From: Gammaproteobacteria bacterium
Lineage (GTDB): Bacteria > Pseudomonadota > Gammaproteobacteria > Xanthomonadales > SZUA-36
Direction of reading: 5' to 3'
Assembly: GCA_024277815.1 (NCBI GenBank)
Contig: JAJRUM010000014.1
Coordinates: forward strand, 1 to 64,000
DNA: 64,000 nucleotides
Numbering within the stretch: position 1 is the stretch's first letter; each line of letters opens with the position of its first letter. The translations under genes and the position numbers were made by a program. The notes under the pieces are model-generated. The model ran no database searches and was not told the DNA's origin. It worked only from the letters and a program-made list of their open reading frames with translations. Positions 28,289-38,020 of the stretch are shown piece by piece.

Positions 28289-29224
28289 ATGAATAAGCTA
28301 ACGCCTATGCTGGCTGCCGGCAAGAACTATATACAAAGAGTCGTGCGGACTTATAACACTCAGGGGCGGACGGCGTTGCCCCTGACACTGGCATTTGTAC
28401 TGTTTGCCATGGCCATGTTTGTTGGCGGTCGCTGGAGTTCCCCTGCACCGGTTTTGATGCAGGAATCAATCGCTGCATTGCAGCTGCAATTGGTACAGCA
28501 ACAGCAAGCTCTTGCGCAGTTGACCAGAGACCAGGACTACAACATTAATTCGCTGGCAATCAGGCTGGCAGAACTAAAGGCATCTTCAACCCGGCTCGAT
28601 GCATTGGGTGAGCGCCTGGTACAACTGGGTAAACTGGACCCGCAGGAGTTCGATTTCAGCCGGCCTCCACCATTGGGTGGCCCGGAAATCGTGATTGGTG
28701 ATGGTTATGCTGATTTCCCGGCGTTTGACCAAATGGTCGGCCGTTTAGCAAAGGTCTTTCAAGCACAGCTGACCCAGCTGGATGCGCTGCAACTGTTATT
28801 GCTCGACAGGAACCTTGAAGAAGAAAGAAAACCCTCCGGCTGGCCGGTCAGTTCCGGGTGGATATCATCAGGGTTCGGTGAGCGGAATGATCCTTTCAGT
28901 GGCAAGAAAGCACAGCACAATGGCCTCGATTTCGCGGGTACGCGAGGTAGTGAAATACTCGGTGTTGCTACGGGTGTAGTCATTTGGGCCGGCACCAAGA
29001 AAGGCTTTGGTCAAACCCTGGAAATCGATCATGGTAATGGCTATGTGACTCGCTATGCCCACAATGAAGCGTTATTGGTCAAGGCGGGTGACCGTGTCAC
29101 AGCGGGTCAGGCGGTGGCTAAAATGGGTACCACCGGCAGGGCATCCTCACCACACGTCCATTTCGAAGTGCTGTATAAAGGCAAAGCAGTGAATCCCTAT
29201 AAGTTTGTCAAACGGGCGCGGTAG
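28289..29224 (+). CDS. Membrane-anchored M23 (LytM-type) peptidase
   Basis: Periplasmic endopeptidase of the M23/LytM family, likely acting on cell-wall cross-links. One N-terminal membrane helix (ALPLTLAFVLFAMAMFVGG), a coiled coil rich in Gln/Leu (about residues 60-105), then the LytM domain. Zinc ligands are present in HNGLDFAGTRG (HxxxD) and SPHVHFEV (HxH), so it should be active rather than a degenerate EnvC/NlpD type. GAAGGA at 28272-28277 can serve as ribosome-binding site within the dciA 5' end. Sits directly before secA as in Pseudomonas. Confidence 0.92.
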   Translation: MNKLTPMLAAGKNYIQRVVRTYNTQGRTALPLTLAFVLFAMAMFVGGRWSSPAPVLMQESIAALQLQLVQQQQALAQLTRDQDYNINSLAIRLAELKASSTRLDALGERLVQLGKLDPQEFDFSRPPPLGGPEIVIGDGYADFPAFDQMVGRLAKVFQAQLTQLDALQLLLLDRNLEEERKPSGWPVSSGWISSGFGERNDPFSGKKAQHNGLDFAGTRGSEILGVATGVVIWAGTKKGFGQTLEIDHGNGYVTRYAHNEALLVKAGDRVTAGQAVAKMGTTGRASSPHVHFEVLYKGKAVNPYKFVKRAR

Positions 29225-29337
29225 CATATTTACTGCCGTAGTTTTGCTAAAATAGCTTGCATCACAAAGAGAATGCCCCCATTTGATTCGCGGGGAAGTA
29301 CATCATTCAATCACTTATCCGGAAAACCTGAAATATC

Positions 29338-32055
29338 ATGCTGAATGCACTGTTCACCAAAATTTTTGGCAGCCGAAACGAACGCGTTGTAAAGAAAATG
29401 GGCCGGGTCGTAGACCGGGTAAATGCTCTTGAAGAAGGCATTCAGGCGCTTTCTGACGACGAACTTAAAGCCAAAACTACTGAATTTCAACAGCGGTTTA
29501 ATGATGGTGAATCTCTCGATGATCTGATGCCGGAAGCGTTTTCCGTGGTCCGGGAGGCCAGTGTCAGAACATTGGGCCTGAGGCACTATGACGTGCAGCT
29601 TATCGGCGGCATTGTGTTGCATGAAGGCCGGATTGCGGAAATGAAAACCGGTGAAGGCAAAACGCTGATGGCCACCCTGGCGGGATACCTGAACGCGTTA
29701 AGCGGGAACAGTGTGCATGTAGTTACGGTCAATGACTACCTGGCGAGCCGCGATGCAGACTGGATGCGGCCTATTTACCAGGCGCTCGATATGGAAGTTG
29801 GCGTGGTGGTGCCGGGTATGACGCCCAGCGCCAAGCGGGCTGCTTATGCCTGTGAAGTTATCTATGCCACCAACAACGAACTGGGTTTTGACTACCTGCG
29901 TGACAATATGGCTTTTACGGTGGACGAGAAAGTCCAGCGGGACCACTCGTTCGCGATTGTCGATGAAGTTGATTCCATCCTGATTGATGAAGCCCGTACG
30001 CCGCTGATTATTTCCGGCCCGGCTGATGAAACACCGCAACTTTACGCAAGGATAAATCAACTGGTTCCAAATCTGGTGCCCGCCGAGACACCGGAACCAG
30101 GGTCTGAAGAGATCCCGGAGGGTGACTTCACAATTGACGAGAAACAAAAACAGGTCTACCTGACTGAGGATGGTATGGCCCGTGTTGAGCAGTTGATGGT
30201 CAGCGCCGGCCTGTTAAAGGCAGACGAAAGCCTCTATCACGCGCAGAACCTGAATCTGGTACACCACCTGAATGCCGGGCTGCGCGCCCACCACTTGTTT
30301 CACAAGGATGTCGATTACATCATTACTGATGATGAAGTCGTCATTGTTGATGAGTTTACCGGTCGCACGCTGGCGGGCAGGCGCTGGTCGGATGGTTTGC
30401 ACCAGGCGGTTGAAGCCAAAGAGGGTGTACCGATTCAGCGTGAAAACCAGACGCTGGCCTCGATCACCTTTCAGAATTACTTCCGGCTGTACAAGAAACT
30501 GTCCGGTATGACCGGTACAGCAGACACGGAAGCCTATGAGTTCCAGTCAATTTACGGTTTGGAGGTCGTTGTCATTCCCACCGACAGCCCGATGATCCGT
30601 AAAGACTATGATGACCTGGTGTTCCTGAAAGTTGATGCCAAGTACCAGGCTATTATCGAAGATATCAAGGATTGTGCGGAACGTGGCCAGCCTGTGCTGG
30701 TTGGTACAACTTCCGTAGAGACTTCAGAGTTGCTCGCTGATTTGTTGAAAAAGCACAAGATCAGGCATGAGGTACTGAATGCCAAGCAGCATGAACGCGA
30801 AGCACAGATTGTTGCCCAGGCCGGCCGGTCTTCGGCGGTTACCATCGCAACCAATATGGCAGGCAGGGGCACCGATATCGTGCTGGGCGGCAATCTTGAA
30901 GCAGAGATTGCGGAGTTAGGCGATGATGTTGACGAGCAAACCATTGAGCAGCTACGCCAGCAGTGGCAGCAGCGGCATGACGCGGTGCTCGAGGCCGGTG
31001 GCTTGCACATAATCGGTACGGAGCGCCACGAGTCACGCCGCATCGATAACCAGTTGCGTGGCCGTTCAGGCCGCCAGGGTGATCCGGGGTCATCACGTTT
31101 CTACCTGTCGCTGGAAGACAACCTGATGCGTATATTTGCATCTGACCGCATGTCATCCATGATGCAACGGTTTGGCATGAAGGATGATGAGGCCATTGAG
31201 GCCGGCATGCTGAATCGTGCGATCGAAAATGCCCAGCGTAAAGTTGAGGCACACAACTTTGATATTCGTAAGCACCTGCTGGAATATGACGACGTTGCCA
31301 ACGACCAGCGCCGGGTGGTGTATGGGCAGCGCAATGATCTGATGGTAGAAGACGAAATCCGGGACGTCATCCTGGAGTTTCGGGCCAATGTATTTGGTGC
31401 CCTGATAGATCAGTATATGCCTGAGGGCACCATTGATGAGCAGTGGGATATTCCAGGACTCGAGAAGGCTCTGGAAGGTGAGTTTGGTATCCAGGTGCCG
31501 GTCAACCAGTGGCTTCAGGAGGATGAAGACCTGTCTGAGGCAGATGTCAGAGCGCGCATTTTTACGTCAGTTGACGCACATTTTGAAGCCAAGGAAGCCG
31601 AGACCGGTACGGATGTCATGCGCCATTTCGAGAAAGCGCTGATGCTCAACGTCCTGGATCAGCAATGGAAGGACCACCTTGGCAATATGGATTACCTGCG
31701 CCAGGGAATTCACCTGCGTGGTTATGCTCAGAAGCAGCCCATGCAAGAGTACAAGCGTGAATCTTTTGAGATGTTTACCGCGCTACTCGAAAACATCCAG
31801 TTGGAAGTCGTACGGATACTGGCGCGAGTTCAGGTACGTGCGGAAGAGGATGTTGAAGCCATGGATGCGCAGCGCCGGCAGGAAGCACCCATGGAGTATC
31901 ACCACGAGGAAGCTCCTGCAGTTGCAGGCCCCCAGGATGCTACAGGTGCACCGGATGAACCTTTCGTACGTGGCGAGCGCAAGGTCGGGCGCAATGAGCC
32001 TTGTCCGTGTGGATCCGGTCAGAAATTCAAGCATTGTCATGGCAAGTTGACCTGA
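29338..32055 (+). CDS. secA: Preprotein translocase ATPase SecA
   Basis: ATPase motor of Sec protein export. Q-motif and Walker [12 protein letters not shown] near residue 104, [30 protein letters not shown], preprotein cross-linking domain, [11 protein letters not shown], the RGTDIVLGG motif, and [17 protein letters not shown]-terminal zinc-binding tail [19 protein letters not shown] is intact, so SecB binding is expected. 905 residues. Preceded by a 113-base gap with no secM-like gene. Confidence 0.98.
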   Translation: MLNALFTKIFGSRNERVVKKMGRVVDRVNALEEGIQALSDDELKAKTTEFQQRFNDGESLDDLMPEAFSVVREASVRTLGLRHYDVQLIGGIVLHEGRIAEMKTGEGKTLMATLAGYLNALSGNSVHVVTVNDYLASRDADWMRPIYQALDMEVGVVVPGMTPSAKRAAYACEVIYATNNELGFDYLRDNMAFTVDEKVQRDHSFAIVDEVDSILIDEARTPLIISGPADETPQLYARINQLVPNLVPAETPEPGSEEIPEGDFTIDEKQKQVYLTEDGMARVEQLMVSAGLLKADESLYHAQNLNLVHHLNAGLRAHHLFHKDVDYIITDDEVVIVDEFTGRTLAGRRWSDGLHQAVEAKEGVPIQRENQTLASITFQNYFRLYKKLSGMTGTADTEAYEFQSIYGLEVVVIPTDSPMIRKDYDDLVFLKVDAKYQAIIEDIKDCAERGQPVLVGTTSVETSELLADLLKKHKIRHEVLNAKQHEREAQIVAQAGRSSAVTIATNMAGRGTDIVLGGNLEAEIAELGDDVDEQTIEQLRQQWQQRHDAVLEAGGLHIIGTERHESRRIDNQLRGRSGRQGDPGSSRFYLSLEDNLMRIFASDRMSSMMQRFGMKDDEAIEAGMLNRAIENAQRKVEAHNFDIRKHLLEYDDVANDQRRVVYGQRNDLMVEDEIRDVILEFRANVFGALIDQYMPEGTIDEQWDIPGLEKALEGEFGIQVPVNQWLQEDEDLSEADVRARIFTSVDAHFEAKEAETGTDVMRHFEKALMLNVLDQQWKDHLGNMDYLRQGIHLRGYAQKQPMQEYKRESFEMFTALLENIQLEVVRILARVQVRAEEDVEAMDAQRRQEAPMEYHHEEAPAVAGPQDATGAPDEPFVRGERKVGRNEPCPCGSGQKFKHCHGKLT

Positions 32056-32104
32056 ACGTTTGTTCGTGGGGCAGGGATATCAGGGTGGTTTAAAGCACCG
32101 CTGT

Positions 32105-32734
32105 TCAGTTCGCGGGTTTCCGCTCCCGGGCTAACCTTGTATACAGTGTCGCCAGTTTTTCTACAGCGATTTGCGTTTCCCCGGGCGAGCCGGAATTGTC
32201 CAGCACGTCATCCGCGATACTCAGACGTTGTTTTCTGCTGGCCTGTGCCGCCAAGATCTGCTCAGCCAGTTGACGGCTTGACTTGTCCCTGGCCATCAGG
32301 CGGCTGATCTGTGTTTCAACATCAACATCAATCACCAGTACCCGGTCTATGTTGGGGTAGGCGTCATGTTCTGCCAGCAACGGGATAACCAGTATGCAAA
32401 AGTCATGCTCGATATTTGCGACCCTGGTGTTAACGACTTCTCTGATCTTTGGATGAAGGATGGCCTCCAGTTTTTTACGTGCATCGGGATCTGCGAATAC
32501 GCGCTCTCTCAGGTGTCGGCGTTTGAGCTGGCCGTGCTCATCAAGAATTGTTTCACCAAAAACAGATGCAATTTCAAGCAGTGCCGGCAGGCCGGGTGCA
32601 ACGATCTCGCGGGCAATGATATCGGTATCGATGACCGGGATAGCCAGCTTTATGAACGCGTTGGAAACCAGGGTTTTTCCGGCAGCAATGCCACCGGTGA
32701 GGGCGATGGTGTAGGGGGTGTTGACAGCGGCCAT
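32105..32734 (-). CDS. coaE: Dephospho-CoA kinase CoaE
   Basis: Last step of coenzyme A synthesis. P-loop ALTGGIAAGKTLVSNAF near residue 11, DTDIIAREIVAPG, and the lid region LMARDKSSRQLAEQILAAQ. 209 residues, family length. Follows pilD by 2 bases on the minus strand, as in Pseudomonas pilBCD-coaE. The yacG zinc-binding gene that usually follows is not here; the next gene is the convergent secA after 49 bases. Confidence 0.96.
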   Translation of the reverse strand: MAAVNTPYTIALTGGIAAGKTLVSNAFIKLAIPVIDTDIIAREIVAPGLPALLEIASVFGETILDEHGQLKRRHLRERVFADPDARKKLEAILHPKIREVVNTRVANIEHDFCILVIPLLAEHDAYPNIDRVLVIDVDVETQISRLMARDKSSRQLAEQILAAQASRKQRLSIADDVLDNSGSPGETQIAVEKLATLYTRLARERKPAN

Positions 32735-32736
32735 TG

Positions 32737-33606
32737 TCAGCCCAGGCCGCTGCTCCGCAGGTAGACAGCAATGATTTTGTCACCCCAGAGCAGCGCGACC
32801 CAACCGGCAAAGGCAATAAATGGCCCAAACGGCATGGGTTGACTGGATTTATGACGTTTCAGTGCGATCATGCCCAAACCGATGACAGCACCCATAAGTG
32901 AAGACAGCAGGATAACCAGGGGCAACATTTGCCAGCCGACCCATGCACCCAGTGCCGCCAGCAGCTTGAAGTCACCATAACCCATGCCCTCTTTGCCTGT
33001 CAGCAGCCGAAACATGTGATAAACAAACCATAGTGACAGGTAACCTGTCAGCGCTCCGATAATGCTGCTCACGGGGTCTGTAAAGACATTGAACAGGCTG
33101 GCAAACAGCCCTGACCACAGCAATATGAAGGTCAAGTCATCAGGCAATAACTGGTGGTCGATATCAATGCTTGTCAGGGTGATAAGCAGTGCGGTCATGG
33201 CAATTGCGGCCAGTGCCTGTACTGTCGGGCCATAATGAACAGCCACCACCAGAAACAACAGTGCAGTGGCGCCTTCAATAAGCGGGTAGCGCAGCGATAT
33301 GGATGTCTTGCATGAGGAGCAGCGACCTTTCAGGAACAGGTAGCTCAGCAGCGGAATGTTCTCATAGGCCTTGATGGTGTGGCCGCATTTTGGACACTGG
33401 GAGCGCGCCCACATCAGGTCCAGGGGGGGCTTTGACGTACCCTCGTCTTCAATATCAAGCAGATCCCTGCACTGGCACTGCCAGTCATACTCAAGCCTTG
33501 CGGGCAGCCGCAGAATCACCACATTGAGAAAAGAACCGATGAGCAGCCCAAAGCCGAAAACCCCTGACAGGAACAGGGGTGGGCTGGCGATAATCAAATC
33601 CAGCAT
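32737..33606 (-). CDS. pilD: Prepilin peptidase/N-methyltransferase PilD
   Basis: Inner-membrane aspartyl protease that cleaves type IV prepilins after Gly and methylates the new N-terminus. N-terminal GSFLNVVILRLP, the two zinc-type Cys pairs CPKCGH and CSSCK around residues 74-104, catalytic aspartates in SIDIDHQLLPD and GMGYGDFKLLAALGAW. About seven to eight membrane helices. 289 residues. Processes the pilins encoded in the same cluster. Confidence 0.96.
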   Translation of the reverse strand: MLDLIIASPPLFLSGVFGFGLLIGSFLNVVILRLPARLEYDWQCQCRDLLDIEDEGTSKPPLDLMWARSQCPKCGHTIKAYENIPLLSYLFLKGRCSSCKTSISLRYPLIEGATALLFLVVAVHYGPTVQALAAIAMTALLITLTSIDIDHQLLPDDLTFILLWSGLFASLFNVFTDPVSSIIGALTGYLSLWFVYHMFRLLTGKEGMGYGDFKLLAALGAWVGWQMLPLVILLSSLMGAVIGLGMIALKRHKSSQPMPFGPFIAFAGWVALLWGDKIIAVYLRSSGLG

Positions 33607-33612
33607 GGATGT

Positions 33613-34833
33613 TTAAACAACAGCTGCCATTTTGAATATAGGCAGGTACATGGCAATAACCATGCTGCCGACGATACCGCCAATAAAGACGATAATCAGA
33701 GGCTCCAGCAGGCTTGATAAAGCATCCACGGAGTTATTGACATCTTCTTCATAGGCCTCGGCAACTTTCAGTAACATGGCATCCAACGAGCCTGCCTCTT
33801 CGCCAATGGCGGCCATCTGGATGACCATGCTTGGGAAAACATTGGTTTGCTGCATGGCAAGTTGGAGCTGGTGTCCGACAGCAACGTCCTCGCGAATCCG
33901 CAAGGCGGCATCGTTGAAAACTGCGTTACCGGTAGCACCGCCAACAATCTGCAGCGCATCAACCAGTGGTACACCGGCTGCGAAGGTGATGGCCAGCGTC
34001 CTGCAGAACCGGGCAATTGCGGACTTTTCCAGAATTTCCCCGACGATGGGTATTTTGAGAGATATGCGGTCGATCCAGTGGCCAAAGCCCGGGAAGCGCT
34101 TGTTGGCCAGTATGAAGGCCACAACAACGGCAATGACGCCGGCCAGTACAAACAGTCCGTTCGAACGCAGCCAGCGACTGGCATCAATGATCGCCTGCGT
34201 GAAGGCGGGCAGGTCTGCGCCAAAACTGGCAAAAATATCTTCAAACTGGGGGATTACATAAATCAGCAGTATGGCAGAGACCATGATCGCAACCCCCATG
34301 ACGGCTATGGGGTAGTACAGGGCTTTCTTGATTTTCCCCTTGATGCTTTCAATGCGTTCTTTATAGGAGGCGATTTCGTCCAGGATGGTGTCCAGCACAC
34401 CAGCACTCTCGCCAGCCCTCACCAGATTGGTGTAGAGCTCGTCAAATTGCATCGGGTGGGCGCTGAAGGCTTCGTACAGGCTGCCACCGCCTTCGACCTC
34501 GTTGCGGACCTTTTCGACCAGCACGCGCATGCGCGGGTTTTTGACACCACCGGCAATGATTTGAAAAGAGGTTACCAACGGCACACCGGATTTCAGCATG
34601 GTTGCCAGTTGCCGGCTGAACACAGCAATCTCTTTTGGAGTGACCCGCCTGCCGGCTCCGCCAAACAGTGCCTTGGGCTTTTTCTTGATGCGTATAGGGC
34701 TGATGCCCTGGCGCCTTAATTCCGCCCGTACCAGACTGGGGTTTGAAGCAACGTGCTGGCCCTTGAGCTTGACGCCGCGTTTATCGCGGCCTTCCCAAAT
34801 AAATGTAGTGGTATCTGATTGAGTGACAGCCAT
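33613..34833 (-). CDS. pilC: Type IV pilus inner-membrane platform protein PilC
   Basis: Polytopic platform on which the PilB motor acts. Two tandem T2SSF domains (about 75-195 and 275-400), FSRQLATMLKSGVPLV near residue 87, and paired membrane helices around 175-200, 215-245 and 375-400. 406 residues. Follows pilB by 3 bases. A GxxG-rich C-terminus (IGGIVGSMVIAMYLPIF) matches the family. Confidence 0.96.
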   Translation of the reverse strand: MAVTQSDTTTFIWEGRDKRGVKLKGQHVASNPSLVRAELRRQGISPIRIKKKPKALFGGAGRRVTPKEIAVFSRQLATMLKSGVPLVTSFQIIAGGVKNPRMRVLVEKVRNEVEGGGSLYEAFSAHPMQFDELYTNLVRAGESAGVLDTILDEIASYKERIESIKGKIKKALYYPIAVMGVAIMVSAILLIYVIPQFEDIFASFGADLPAFTQAIIDASRWLRSNGLFVLAGVIAVVVAFILANKRFPGFGHWIDRISLKIPIVGEILEKSAIARFCRTLAITFAAGVPLVDALQIVGGATGNAVFNDAALRIREDVAVGHQLQLAMQQTNVFPSMVIQMAAIGEEAGSLDAMLLKVAEAYEEDVNNSVDALSSLLEPLIIVFIGGIVGSMVIAMYLPIFKMAAVV

Positions 34834-34836
34834 AAC

Positions 34837-36552
34837 CTAGTCCTTGGTTACCCGGTTGATTTCAATGATATCGGTAACGCCTTGCGCTACCTTGTTCAGG
34901 GCGGAGCGGCGTAAGTCATTTATACCTTCCTCCCTGGCTTGTTCGGCAATGCGCATGGCATTGCCATCTTCGAGTACAATTTTACCAATTGCATCTGTAA
35001 TCGGCATCACTTCAAATACACCTGACCGACCCCGGTAGCCCTCGTGGCAATCAGGACAGCCAACGGGTTTGAATATCTTAAGGTCAGCGATTTCATCCTT
35101 GCCGTAGCCAGCCTGCATCAGCGCCTCGGCCGGCATATCGTCGGGTATTTTGCACTTATGCAGTCGCCGCAACAAACGCTGGGCAATGACCAGGTTCACA
35201 GCGGAAGTAATGTTGTAGGTGGGTACCCCCATGTTCATCAGGCGGGTAATCGACTGTGGTGCGTCATTGGTATGTAGTGTCGAGAAAACCAGGTGGCCGG
35301 TTTGTGCGGCCTTGATGGCAATCTCGGCGGTTTCCAGGTCGCGGATTTCCCCTACCATGATGACATCCGGATCCTGTCGCAGGAAGGATCTCAGTGCCCG
35401 GGCGAAGGTCATGCCTTGCTTGGCATTTTGCTGCACCTGGTTAATGCCGACGACGCGAATTTCGACCGGATCTTCAACCGTGGAGATATTACGCCCGTCA
35501 TCGTTCAGAATATTCAGGGCTGTATAGAGGGTCACTGTTTTACCACTACCGGTCGGGCCGGTCACCAGGATCATGCCATAGGGCTTGAGTACAGAGTTGT
35601 GGAAAACATCCTGTTGTTGCTGTTCGAATCCAAGGCCTTCGATTCCCAGTTGGGTGGCGGCAGAGTCCAGGATTCTGAGTACAACCTTTTCGCCAAACAT
35701 AATCGGGCAGGTTGAAACGCGGAAGTCGATTGATTTCCTGCGTGATAAATTCAATTTGATGCGCCCATCCTGGGGTATCCGTTTTTCAGCAATGTCCAGT
35801 CCGGCCATGACTTTCAGGCGGGATGACAGCCGTCGCGACATCTGGATCGGCGGGCTGGCAACGGTGCTCAGGACGCCATCCAGGCGGTAGCGAATGCGAT
35901 AACTGCTCTCGTAGGGCTCAAAATGTATGTCCGATGCGCCTTTCCTGATGGCATCCAGCAGCACTTTGTTAACGAACCTTACTACCGGCGTCTCATCAAC
36001 TGCCGAATCGGCTGAATCATCTCCAGCCTCCAAATCCCCATCCTGAAAATCTAAACCGTCCAGGCCATCATCATCTTCAAAGTCATCAAACACAGGGTTG
36101 GCTGAATTCAGTATGCGCTCTATCGCGTTTGTGAGCTGATCGACAACCACGATAACGGGCTCGACACGGAAGCCGGAGCTGAAAGATATGGCATCGATAA
36201 CTTCCTGATCGGTCGGATCTGAGATACCAAGAAACAATGAGTTGCCGCGCAGGTACAAGGGTATCGCATTGTGTTTTTCGATCAGGTTTTCATCGACCAG
36301 GCTGACAGGCGCAAGCGCCAGATCCACAGCGCGAATGTCGATCGTGGGAATGCCGTATTCGGCAGAGGCGGCAGTCGCCAGAGCGACGGAATCCACACCC
36401 TTGTTCTTGATCATCCAGGCCAGTATGGTGAGGCCTTGGTCGGCCGCGTCTGTGCAGGCGTCAATGGCTGTCTGCTCTTCCATCAGACCTTCAGCCACGA
36501 GCCGGCGGGCAAAACCACGCAATTGGCTGGAGACTTTCCGTTCTGTGTTCAT
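34837..36552 (-). CDS. pilB: Type IV pilus assembly ATPase PilB
   Basis: Hexameric cytosolic motor for pilus extension. N-terminal MshEN-type domain (1-150), then Walker A VTGPTGSGKTVTLYTALNIL near residue 330, Asp box FLRQDPDVIMVGEIRDLETA, and His box HLVFSTLHTNDAPQSITR. The zinc motif appears altered: the first pair reads RRLHKCK where RRLCxxCK is usual, while the second (GCPDCHEG) is intact. 571 residues. A TATAAT lies upstream on the minus strand (36614-36619), but its -35 is unclear. Confidence 0.96.
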   Translation of the reverse strand: MNTERKVSSQLRGFARRLVAEGLMEEQTAIDACTDAADQGLTILAWMIKNKGVDSVALATAASAEYGIPTIDIRAVDLALAPVSLVDENLIEKHNAIPLYLRGNSLFLGISDPTDQEVIDAISFSSGFRVEPVIVVVDQLTNAIERILNSANPVFDDFEDDDGLDGLDFQDGDLEAGDDSADSAVDETPVVRFVNKVLLDAIRKGASDIHFEPYESSYRIRYRLDGVLSTVASPPIQMSRRLSSRLKVMAGLDIAEKRIPQDGRIKLNLSRRKSIDFRVSTCPIMFGEKVVLRILDSAATQLGIEGLGFEQQQQDVFHNSVLKPYGMILVTGPTGSGKTVTLYTALNILNDDGRNISTVEDPVEIRVVGINQVQQNAKQGMTFARALRSFLRQDPDVIMVGEIRDLETAEIAIKAAQTGHLVFSTLHTNDAPQSITRLMNMGVPTYNITSAVNLVIAQRLLRRLHKCKIPDDMPAEALMQAGYGKDEIADLKIFKPVGCPDCHEGYRGRSGVFEVMPITDAIGKIVLEDGNAMRIAEQAREEGINDLRRSALNKVAQGVTDIIEINRVTKD

Positions 36553-36662
36553 ACGCGGGCCACTCCCTGTTCCCTTGATGCCTGTATATAGAAATTATTG
36601 ATAACGACGGTCAATTATACTTAATTATCACAGGTTTGCTGTAAATTACCGCATTTTAAAGA

Positions 36663-36694
36663 AAAAAGCCAACATGCGAGCATGCTGGCTTTTT
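36663..36694 (-). terminator. Intrinsic terminator downstream of the second prepilin
   Basis: A near-perfect stem (36663-36677 with 36680-36694; one A/C mismatch or wobble) flanked by A-runs on one side and T-runs on the other, so it can terminate in both directions. It lies between the prepilin stop and pilB, separating their transcripts. Confidence 0.8.
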
Positions 36695-36722
36695 ACTGTC
36701 AGTCCGGGATTAGCCTGAAAAC

Positions 36723-37193
36723 TCAGCCATCCTGGCACATAGAAGGCAGATACTTTAAATCTTCCAGCCGGGTGCTTCCCGGTGTGCACTTCCAGTCAAT
36801 CTTGTTGGATGAAGTCACCGTAGGAACCAAAACCGGTGACACCTGTGACAAAACAGAATCTACAGCGGCTTCGTTAACATCAATGGTGAAAGCACCCGTT
36901 GTGCTCTGGTAGTCGTCGATTGCGGTGCAATAGAAACTTGTGCCGGTGTCGTCCAGCAGGCCGGCAGCATGCAGGTCTGGCGGCCATGCGCCCAGAGATT
37001 GCCGGTATTCTGCAATTCCGGCAGTGGCCGCTGCTGCGCCGTTGACACACTCGGTGATCTTGGCGCGAATCTTGTAGTTGGAGTAAGCCGGTACGGCCAG
37101 TGCCAAAAGAATGCTGATAATAGCAAACGCAATCATCAGTTCAAGCAGTGTAAGCCACCCCCTGGCAGAACGATTTTGAATAACGCTTTGCAT
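36723..37193 (-). CDS. Second type IV prepilin-like protein (PilA paralogue) with shifted Glu
   Basis: 156 residues from the ATG at 37193, which follows GGGATGG. Leader peptide of 13 residues, then GWLTLLELMIAFAIISI. Compared with the canonical GFTLIELM, one residue is inserted, so Glu is at +6 after the Gly rather than +5, and +1 is Trp. The body is alignable to the neighbouring pilA (AVPAYSNYKIRAKITECVN; ending WKCTPG and YLPSMC), with a C-terminal disulfide loop. Likely a paralogue acting as minor or alternative pilin; whether PilD processes it normally is uncertain. Has its own sigma-70 promoter and terminator. Confidence 0.85.
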   Translation of the reverse strand: MQSVIQNRSARGWLTLLELMIAFAIISILLALAVPAYSNYKIRAKITECVNGAAAATAGIAEYRQSLGAWPPDLHAAGLLDDTGTSFYCTAIDDYQSTTGAFTIDVNEAAVDSVLSQVSPVLVPTVTSSNKIDWKCTPGSTRLEDLKYLPSMCQDG

Positions 37194-37260
37194 CGTGAAT
37201 TTCCATCCCCGCCTTCCTTTCAGATACTGTTTTCTGGCTGAATCAGTACCTGAACCACTG

Positions 37261-37282
37261 GGTTGTGTAGTGAAACACAACC
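37261..37282 (-). promoter_or_regulatory. Stem-loop in the leader of the second prepilin
   Basis: GGTTGTGT (37261-37268) and ACACAACC (37275-37282) form a perfect 8-bp stem with a 6-base loop, between the promoter and the start codon. No U-tract. Could stabilise the mRNA or bind a regulator. Confidence 0.45.
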
Positions 37283-37325
37283 ACTTTTCCTTGTGCTAAG
37301 GCGGGTGATAACTTCCCCTGACGTG

Positions 37326-37354
37326 AGTATAAGCCAATAGAGGATATTTGTAAA
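37326..37354 (-). promoter_or_regulatory. Sigma-70 promoter of the second prepilin
   Basis: On the minus strand: TTTACA (37354-37349), exactly 17 bases, TATACT (37331-37326). Close to consensus at both boxes. Predicted start near 37319, giving a leader of about 125 bases. No sigma-54 site was found here, unlike pilA. Confidence 0.7.
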
Positions 37355-37396
37355 TATGGTGACTGGTTGCCATTACCGGGGTCAAAATTCCGGGAC

Positions 37397-37426
37397 AATA
37401 AAAAACCCCTGCCAAAAGCAGGGGTT
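37397..37426 (-). terminator. Intrinsic terminator of pilA
   Basis: Reading the minus strand, AACCCCTGC and GCAGGGGTT (37418-37426 and 37404-37412) form a 9-bp stem with a 5-base loop followed by a T-rich run. It lies about 35 bases after the pilA stop. Confidence 0.88.
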
Positions 37427-37461
37427 CTTTAGTTTCTTTACTAAGATTTAGCAGCTAAATC

Positions 37462-37926
37462 TTATGAAGAACGACAAGTTGAGGGCAGATACTTGTAATT
37501 GTCAGAGGCAGTATTGCCACGTGTGCACTGCCAATCTACGCCAGCGCCCGTAAGGAAAGTAGGCGTCAATACAGCTTCAATAGTGCCGGTGATGCTGGCA
37601 TCGACACCAGGGTTTTCATCGACATTAACAGTGAACACACCGGCGGAGCCATAAGTTGTTGCATCACAGTACTGGGTGTCACCCGTAGTTGAAGTGATAC
37701 CTGCTTCAGCAGCAGTAGACGGGTAACCACCTGTGGTTTCCCGATACTCGGAAATCTGCAGTTTAACCACCGCGGCGTTGTTAATACATTCTGCAACTTT
37801 GGCGCGAATGGTGTAATCCTGGTAGGCCGGTACGGCCAGTGCAACCAGAATGGCTACGATGGCGATAACGATCATCAGTTCGATCAGGGTAAAACCCTGT
37901 TGTACGTTACGTTTCATGTTTTTCAT
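37462..37926 (-). CDS. pilA: Major type IV pilin PilA
   Basis: Structural pilus subunit. Short basic leader [11 protein letters not shown], then the canonical mature start [20 protein letters not shown] with Glu5, a long N-terminal helix, and a globular head with two C-terminal cysteines (WQC and STC) expected to form the D-region disulfide loop. The chain ends in CRSS; terminal serine is the O-glycosylation site in some Pseudomonas and Acinetobacter pilins. GGAGGG ribosome-binding site 9 bases upstream. Controlled by a sigma-54 promoter. 154 residues before cleavage. Confidence 0.96.
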   Translation of the reverse strand: MKNMKRNVQQGFTLIELMIVIAIVAILVALAVPAYQDYTIRAKVAECINNAAVVKLQISEYRETTGGYPSTAAEAGITSTTGDTQYCDATTYGSAGVFTVNVDENPGVDASITGTIEAVLTPTFLTGAGVDWQCTRGNTASDNYKYLPSTCRSS

Positions 37927-38020
37927 TTTTCACTACCCTCCAATGGTTCTAATTGACAACCTGCCGAATGCAGGACTGCCACCTTTGATCTCCTGATAAC
38001 CCCTGAGATGCCTGAATATA

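Noticed and set aside
29226-29253. Promoter-like TTTACT and TAAAAT before secA
   Set aside because: Spacer is only 13 bases, too short for a sigma-70 promoter.
33847-34719. 290-codon frame antisense to pilC
   Set aside because: Shadow of a conserved gene; no motif.
35615-35640. T-loop-like GTTCGAATC suggesting a tRNA
   Set aside because: Lies within pilB coding sequence and no cloverleaf can be drawn around it.
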